Shown here: one piece after another, positions 43,293-47,734 of the stretch
Numbering within the stretch: position 1 is the stretch's first letter
Layout: each line of letters opens with the position of its first letter
NCBI GenBank assembly: GCA_018064425.1
Contig: JAGHVF010000003.1
Span: 1-47,734, forward strand
From: Candidatus Colinaster equi
GTDB taxonomy: Bacteria; Bacillota; Clostridia; Lachnospirales; Lachnospiraceae
Length of the DNA: 47,734 nucleotides
Reading direction: 5' to 3'
Position numbers and translations under genes: made by a program
Notes under the pieces: generated by a model
Seen by the model: only the letters and a program-made list of their open reading frames with translations
Told to the model about the DNA's origin: nothing
Databases searched by the model: none

Positions 43293-44873
43293 ATGGTTTC
43301 TTGGAACAATCTTGATACTCTTGGAAGTTTCAAGGCTCTCGAAGATGCAAAGAAGGTCAATTTGGCTGAGGCAATGAGCGGAGCTTGTGGAGCTGACAGA
43401 GTTAAGAATTATACTGTACCGATGGCAGAGGGTATGGCATACAATTATGCAGCTAAAGCTGTAGATGATGCTCTTATTGATAAGTTGGCAGCTCTTGCTG
43501 ATGAAGCTAATCTTGTAGACAAGTTCGAGGCTCTTTATAACGGTGAAGTTGTTAATACAGGTGAGAAGCGTCTTGTTATGCATCATATGACACGTGGACA
43601 GCTTGGCAGTGTTGTAACAGCTGATGGTGTTAACAAACGTGAATTCTATACAGGTGAGCAGGAGAAGATAGCACAGTTTGCCAAAAAAGTACATAATGGC
43701 GAAATAGTAAACGGTGCAGGTGAGAAATTCACAACTGTAGTACAGATTGGTATCGGTGGTTCGGATCTTGGACCTCGTGCTATATATATTGCTTTAGAGA
43801 ACTGGGCACGTGCAACAGGCAATTTCAAGATGGAAGCAAAGTTCATCAGTAACGTTGATCCTGATGATGCATCTGCAGTACTTGGTTCTATAGATGTTGC
43901 ACATTCATTATTTGTGCTTGTATCAAAGTCAGGTACTACACTTGAGACACTTACAAATGAGTCATTTGTAAAGGATGCTCTTAAGAAGGCAGGACTTGAT
44001 GCTTCTAAGCATATGGTAGCTGTAACAAGTCAGACATCTCCTCTTGCACAGAGTAGCGATTATCTTGCAGCATTCTTTATGGATGATTATATCGGCGGAA
44101 GATTCTCATCATGTTCGGCAGTCGGTGGTGCAGTTCTTTCACTTGCTTTCGGACCTGAAGTGTTTGCAGATTTCCTTGATGGAGCAGCAGCAGAAGATAA
44201 ACTTGCAACAAACAAGGATATTCGTAAGAATCCGGCTCTTTTGGATGCACTTATCGGTGTATATGAGAGAAATGTTCTTGGATATCCATGTACGGCAGTT
44301 CTTCCTTATTCTCAGGCATTATCAAGATTCCCTGCACATCTTCAGCAGCTTGATATGGAGTCTAACGGTAAGAGCGTTAATAGATTTGGCGAGCCTGTTA
44401 ATTATGTTACAGGACCTGTTATATATGGTGAGCCGGGAACAAATGGCCAGCATTCATTCTATCAGCTTCTTCACCAGGGAACAGATATTATTCCTCTTCA
44501 GTTCATTGGATTTAAGAATAGTCAGATTGGTAACGATGTTGATATTCAGGGTTCAACAAGCCAGAAGAAGTTGTGTGCCAATGTTGTTGCTCAGATAGTT
44601 GCATTTGCTTGCGGTAAAGATGATGATAACAGTAATAAGAGATTTGCAGGTAATCGTCCGTCAAGTATTATTACAGGTGATAAGCTTACTCCAAAGACAA
44701 TGGGTGCACTTCTTTCTCATTTCGAGAACAAGGTAATGTTCCAGGGCTTTACATGGAATATTAACAGCTTTGACCAGGAAGGTGTTCAGCTTGGTAAAGT
44801 TCTTGCAAAGAAAGTACTTGCTCATAAGACAGAGGGAGCTCTTAAAGTATATAGCGATATGTTTGGTATCTAA
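43293..44873 (+). CDS. pgi: Glucose-6-phosphate isomerase
   Basis: Interconverts glucose 6-phosphate and fructose 6-phosphate. 526 residues, the long (E. coli-like) form. Landmarks: GIGGSDLGPRA, the phosphate-binding SKSGTTLET, GGRFSSCSAVG, QLDMESNGKSV and GEPGTNGQHSFYQLLHQG. The ATG at 43293 has GGAGG 8 bases upstream; an earlier frame from 43227 runs through the promoter and is rejected. Biased codons suggest high expression. It links products of the neighbouring cellobiose phosphorylase to glycolysis. Confidence 0.96.
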   Translation: MVSWNNLDTLGSFKALEDAKKVNLAEAMSGACGADRVKNYTVPMAEGMAYNYAAKAVDDALIDKLAALADEANLVDKFEALYNGEVVNTGEKRLVMHHMTRGQLGSVVTADGVNKREFYTGEQEKIAQFAKKVHNGEIVNGAGEKFTTVVQIGIGGSDLGPRAIYIALENWARATGNFKMEAKFISNVDPDDASAVLGSIDVAHSLFVLVSKSGTTLETLTNESFVKDALKKAGLDASKHMVAVTSQTSPLAQSSDYLAAFFMDDYIGGRFSSCSAVGGAVLSLAFGPEVFADFLDGAAAEDKLATNKDIRKNPALLDALIGVYERNVLGYPCTAVLPYSQALSRFPAHLQQLDMESNGKSVNRFGEPVNYVTGPVIYGEPGTNGQHSFYQLLHQGTDIIPLQFIGFKNSQIGNDVDIQGSTSQKKLCANVVAQIVAFACGKDDDNSNKRFAGNRPSSIITGDKLTPKTMGALLSHFENKVMFQGFTWNINSFDQEGVQLGKVLAKKVLAHKTEGALKVYSDMFGI

Positions 44874-44921
44874 TTTGTTTTTTAGATAAAACGACTTTAG
44901 GTGAATATTACAGAGCAAAGT

Positions 44922-44958
44922 AAAAGAGACAGTCAATTTATTTTGACTGTCTCTTTTT
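44922..44958. terminator. Bidirectional terminator after pgi
   Basis: AAAAGAGACAGTCAA pairs perfectly with TTGACTGTCTCTTTT around a short T/A loop. T-rich at the plus end and A-rich at the other, so it can also serve the minus-strand GH94 gene that ends at 45037. Confidence 0.88.
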
Positions 44959-45036
44959 GGCTGTAAGTGTGCGTAACGGGGGCAAAATAGCTCCAACACT
45001 TAAAGCACTGTATTCAAAAACCCATTAATATCTGTA

Positions 45037-47514
45037 TTAGCCCATCACTACTTCAACGCTGTGAGTCTTTCCGTCACCGAATGCCGGGATAAGGTTGCCA
45101 TCAAGTGCCTTTCCGTCAACACTAAGGCTCTTAATACCTTTGCATACGTGATTTGGATTGCTTATCTTGATATCATATTTTGCACCACGGAAGCTTCTTG
45201 TTGCATTAAAGCCATCCCATGAAGCAGGAATTGATGGATCAATCTTAAGACCATCAAAGTCAGCCATAATACCTAAAATGTATTGAGATATAGCAACCAT
45301 ATTCCATGCAGCTGTACCTGTAAGCCATGAGTTCTTACCCTGACCAAAGTTCTTGCCTGTCTGACCGATATCAGAACCTGCATCCTTACCACCAATCATC
45401 TGTCCGTAAACGTAAGGCTCGGTCTTGTGTATGTCGGAAGTCTCTTCTGTAAAAGCAGGTGCAATCTCTGAATAGTACTTAAATGCCTGATCGCCCTTGC
45501 CTGCATAAGCAGCTGCACAGATAATCCATGCATTGTTATGAGTGAAGATACCTGCATTTTCTTTGTATCCGCCCGGATATGTTGAGATCTCACCATATTG
45601 TACGTAATACTTTGTAAATGCCGGGTTATTAAGCACAAGACCGTGCTCTGTGTTAAGTCTTTCATCAATGGCAGCAAGAGTTTTTGCTGTTGCATCATCA
45701 TCGATATCTGACATAATGGCAAATCCCTGTGGCTCAATAAAGATCTGACCTTCTTCACATTCTTTAGATCCCATCTTTTCACCGTTTGCATCATATGCAC
45801 GGAGGAACCAGTCACCATCCCAAGCAGATTCCATAATGTTTTTCTTCATCTTATCTATTTCAGCCTGAGCTGCTTTAGCTTCATCATCTTTTCCAAGATG
45901 AGAAAGAATAGATACGTAGTTTGGTCCGGCATATGTGAAAAGTGTAGCAACCATTACAGATTCAGCAACCTTTGAGTAGCCGCCTTCTGCAGCAAACTTA
46001 GGATTGGTGTATGTCTGGAAGCTTTCGCCGGGTGTATCCGAATAGCAAGAAAGGTTGATACAGTCATTCCAGTCAGCACGCATTGCAAGAGGAAGACCAT
46101 GAGGTCCCAAATTGTTTACAATGTGGTAGAAAGATACCTTTAAATGCTCAAGCATTGTTGCTGCATTGTTGACATCATTGTCGTAAGGTACCATTGTATC
46201 AAGAATTGACCAGTCACCAGTCTCCTTAATATATGCTGATACCGAAAGAATAAGCCACAATGGATCATCTGAGAAATCACCACCGATGTCGGCATTACCT
46301 TTCTTGGTAAGAGGCTGATACTGATGATAACATCCACCATCTGGGAATTGAGTAGATGCGATATCAATAATACGTTCTTTTGCTCTGTCAGGAATCTGAT
46401 GAACAAATCCGAGAACATCCTGGTTGGAATCACGGAATCCCATTCCACGACCGATACCTGACTCAAAGTATGAAGCTGAACGTGAAAGGTTGAATGTAAC
46501 CATACACTGATACTGATTCCAAATGTTAACCATGCGGTCAACCTTCTTCTCAGGTGTAGCTACATTGAGGATGCCCAACAGTTCATCCCAATATGCACGA
46601 AGCTCAGCCATACCTGCTGCGAATTTCTCGGGAGTATCAAACTTCTTAATCATTTCGAGAGCTTTTACTTTATTAATTGTCTTGCCGTCTGCTTCAAATT
46701 TCTGGTCAACAGGCATCTCTACATATCCAAGTACGAATACGAGTGTCTTTGACTCGCCTGGCTTAAGACTTATTTTCTTATAATGAGAAGCAATAGGAGC
46801 CCATCCGTCTGCAAAAGAGTTGTTTGCTTTATTTGCTACAACGGCCTGAGGGTCACCAAATCCATTATAAAGACCGATGAATGAATCTCTGTCTGTATCA
46901 TATCCGTCAATAGTGTCATTAACAGAATAGAATGCGTAGTGATTACGACGATCTCTGTATTCTGTCTTGTGATAAATTGTTGAACCTGATATTTCTACAC
47001 GTCCTGTTGAGAAATTACGCTGGAAGTTGTTGCTATCATCCTGAGCATCCCACAGACACCATTCTGCAAATGAGAAAAGTGAGAAATCTTTATTAGCGTT
47101 TCCTTCGTTTGTAATAACAACCTGCTGAACTTCGCCGTCATAATTCTGAGGAACAAAGAATGTTACTTCTGCTTTCAAGTCATTCTTCTTACCTGTGATA
47201 ACTGTATACCCCATACCATGGCGACATTCATAAGAATCAAGCTCAGTTTTAACAGGTGACCAACCCGGATTCCAGATTGTTCCGTTGTCGTTGATATAGA
47301 AATAACGACCGCCCATATCGATAGGAACGTTGTTATAACGATAACGAGTGATTCTACGTAAACGTGCATCCTTATAGAAAGAATATCCTCCGGCTGTATT
47401 GGAAATCAGAGAAAAGAAACCTTGAGTGCCGAGGTAGTTGATCCATGGATGTGGAGTCTTGGGTGAGGTGATGACATATTCTCTGTTATCATCATCAAAA
47501 TAACCAAATTTCAT
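45037..47514 (-). CDS. Cellobiose phosphorylase (GH94)
   Basis: Cleaves cellobiose with phosphate to glucose 1-phosphate and glucose in the cytoplasm, saving an ATP. 825 residues, with no signal peptide. The N terminus [15 protein letters not shown], then PWINYLG and [21 protein letters not shown], matches cellobiose rather than chitobiose phosphorylases. The catalytic-domain ADWNDC motif (D481-W-N-D484) is where the family's general acid lies, and [14 protein letters not shown] and HPDGGC-like [12 protein letters not shown] segments shape the active site. The start has AAGGAG 7 bases upstream; the longer frame is rejected. The upstream region holds palindromes suited to LacI/CcpA-type control. 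Confidence 0.93.
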   Translation of the reverse strand: MKFGYFDDDNREYVITSPKTPHPWINYLGTQGFFSLISNTAGGYSFYKDARLRRITRYRYNNVPIDMGGRYFYINDNGTIWNPGWSPVKTELDSYECRHGMGYTVITGKKNDLKAEVTFFVPQNYDGEVQQVVITNEGNANKDFSLFSFAEWCLWDAQDDSNNFQRNFSTGRVEISGSTIYHKTEYRDRRNHYAFYSVNDTIDGYDTDRDSFIGLYNGFGDPQAVVANKANNSFADGWAPIASHYKKISLKPGESKTLVFVLGYVEMPVDQKFEADGKTINKVKALEMIKKFDTPEKFAAGMAELRAYWDELLGILNVATPEKKVDRMVNIWNQYQCMVTFNLSRSASYFESGIGRGMGFRDSNQDVLGFVHQIPDRAKERIIDIASTQFPDGGCYHQYQPLTKKGNADIGGDFSDDPLWLILSVSAYIKETGDWSILDTMVPYDNDVNNAATMLEHLKVSFYHIVNNLGPHGLPLAMRADWNDCINLSCYSDTPGESFQTYTNPKFAAEGGYSKVAESVMVATLFTYAGPNYVSILSHLGKDDEAKAAQAEIDKMKKNIMESAWDGDWFLRAYDANGEKMGSKECEEGQIFIEPQGFAIMSDIDDDATAKTLAAIDERLNTEHGLVLNNPAFTKYYVQYGEISTYPGGYKENAGIFTHNNAWIICAAAYAGKGDQAFKYYSEIAPAFTEETSDIHKTEPYVYGQMIGGKDAGSDIGQTGKNFGQGKNSWLTGTAAWNMVAISQYILGIMADFDGLKIDPSIPASWDGFNATRSFRGAKYDIKISNPNHVCKGIKSLSVDGKALDGNLIPAFGDGKTHSVEVVMG

Positions 47515-47560
47515 AATTAATCTCCTTTTGTACATATATATAATAGAGTAATGATGCTGG

Positions 47561-47577
47561 TGTACCGGTATGGTACA
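47561..47577. promoter_or_regulatory. Palindromic operator candidate before GH94
   Basis: TGTACC-GGTAT-GGTACA: six-base perfect arms around a five-base centre, lying between the presumed -10 and the start codon of the minus-strand GH94 gene. It differs from the xylB operators. Confidence 0.5.
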
Positions 47578-47587
47578 GTGATAATTC

Positions 47588-47619
47588 AGTATAATGAACT
47601 AGCTAAATGAAAACGATAT
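47588..47619 (-). promoter_or_regulatory. GH94 promoter with overlapping cre-like site
   Basis: On the minus strand TATACT (47588-47593) lies 17 bases after TCGTTT (47611-47616). TGAAAACGATA at 47608-47619 (plus strand) covers that -35 and fits the CcpA cre pattern with one mismatch. A related CGAAAACGATT lies at 47645-47655. A repressor of the LacI/CcpA family probably acts here. Nothing else is evident to the end of the window. Confidence 0.45.
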
Positions 47620-47734
47620 GAGCGTAGCAAAACACTCAAAATGTCGAAAACGATTAAGTAAACGGAGAAAAAAGAAAATTCTTCAAAAGAATTTAATTAG
47701 AGTATAAAGTAGTGAAATCAAAAAAGCAATAGGA

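Noticed and set aside
44044-44598. Plus-strand frame of 184 codons within pgi
   Set aside because: Alternative frame of pgi; sequence not protein-like and without a ribosome site.
1-47734. CRISPR array, insertion sequences, prophage or conjugative element
   Set aside because: No regularly spaced repeats, transposase, integrase or phage structural genes were seen; composition is even across the window.

Overview
The window is an AT-rich stretch of bacterial chromosome with strong Shine-Dalgarno sites, short intergenic gaps and many U-tailed hairpin terminators. Gene content points to a non-sporulating, sugar-fermenting anaerobe of the Firmicutes, most likely family Lachnospiraceae (Butyrivibrio/Lachnospira/Agathobacter-like). 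The signs are MmsA/MmsB/ChvE sugar transport, a GH94 phosphorylase, acetate kinase, a Bmp/Nup nucleoside importer, and the clostridial order HU-rqcP-divIC-tilS-hpt-ftsH with its sporulation genes missing. I call 39 protein genes. I see no tRNA or rRNA gene, CRISPR array, insertion sequence or prophage.

Layout. (1) 94-1863: an OmpR-type two-component pair. (2) 1938-2225, minus: an orphan small protein. (3) 2433-8824: a housekeeping run, pepD, an RluA-like pseudouridine synthase, degV, proS, ackA, xpt. (4) 8933-13906: a purine-nucleoside ABC importer (lipoprotein, double ATPase, two permeases). (5) 14042-18929: a LacI-type regulator divergent from xylB, a cupin-like DUF4867 protein and an L-fucose/L-arabinose isomerase-family enzyme, with palindromic operators between them. 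(6) 19010-29598: a sugar-sensing module (membrane-anchored binding protein, LytS/YesM-type kinase, YesN-type regulator, second binding lipoprotein) followed by a ChvE-MmsA-MmsB-MmsB importer. (7) 29746-32398: cca and a PEGA lipoprotein. (8) 32592-37205: HU, rqcP, divIC, tilS, hpt, ftsH. (9) 37260-38399, minus: a D,D-carboxypeptidase. (10) 38400-39000: a non-coding, highly structured region. (11) 39001-41883: trkA-trkH potassium uptake. (12) 41926-43116, minus: a DUF3810 metallopeptidase-like membrane protein. (13) 43293-44873: pgi. (14) 45037-47514, minus: GH94 cellobiose phosphorylase.

How the parts fit. Regions 5 and 6 together read as a pentose circuit: sense sugar outside, switch on an importer, isomerise and phosphorylate the sugar inside. 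No xylA, araA/araD or epimerase is present, so the FucI-family enzyme plus the cupin protein may supply the isomerase step. GH94, pgi and ackA fit cellodextrin and hexose use with acetate and ATP as output.

The most unusual item is at about 38650-38843. A candidate promoter, a long hairpin with four unpaired C-rich patches and a strong terminator together look like an unannotated small RNA of roughly 155 nt. All functional calls rest on reading motifs by eye; no database search was possible.
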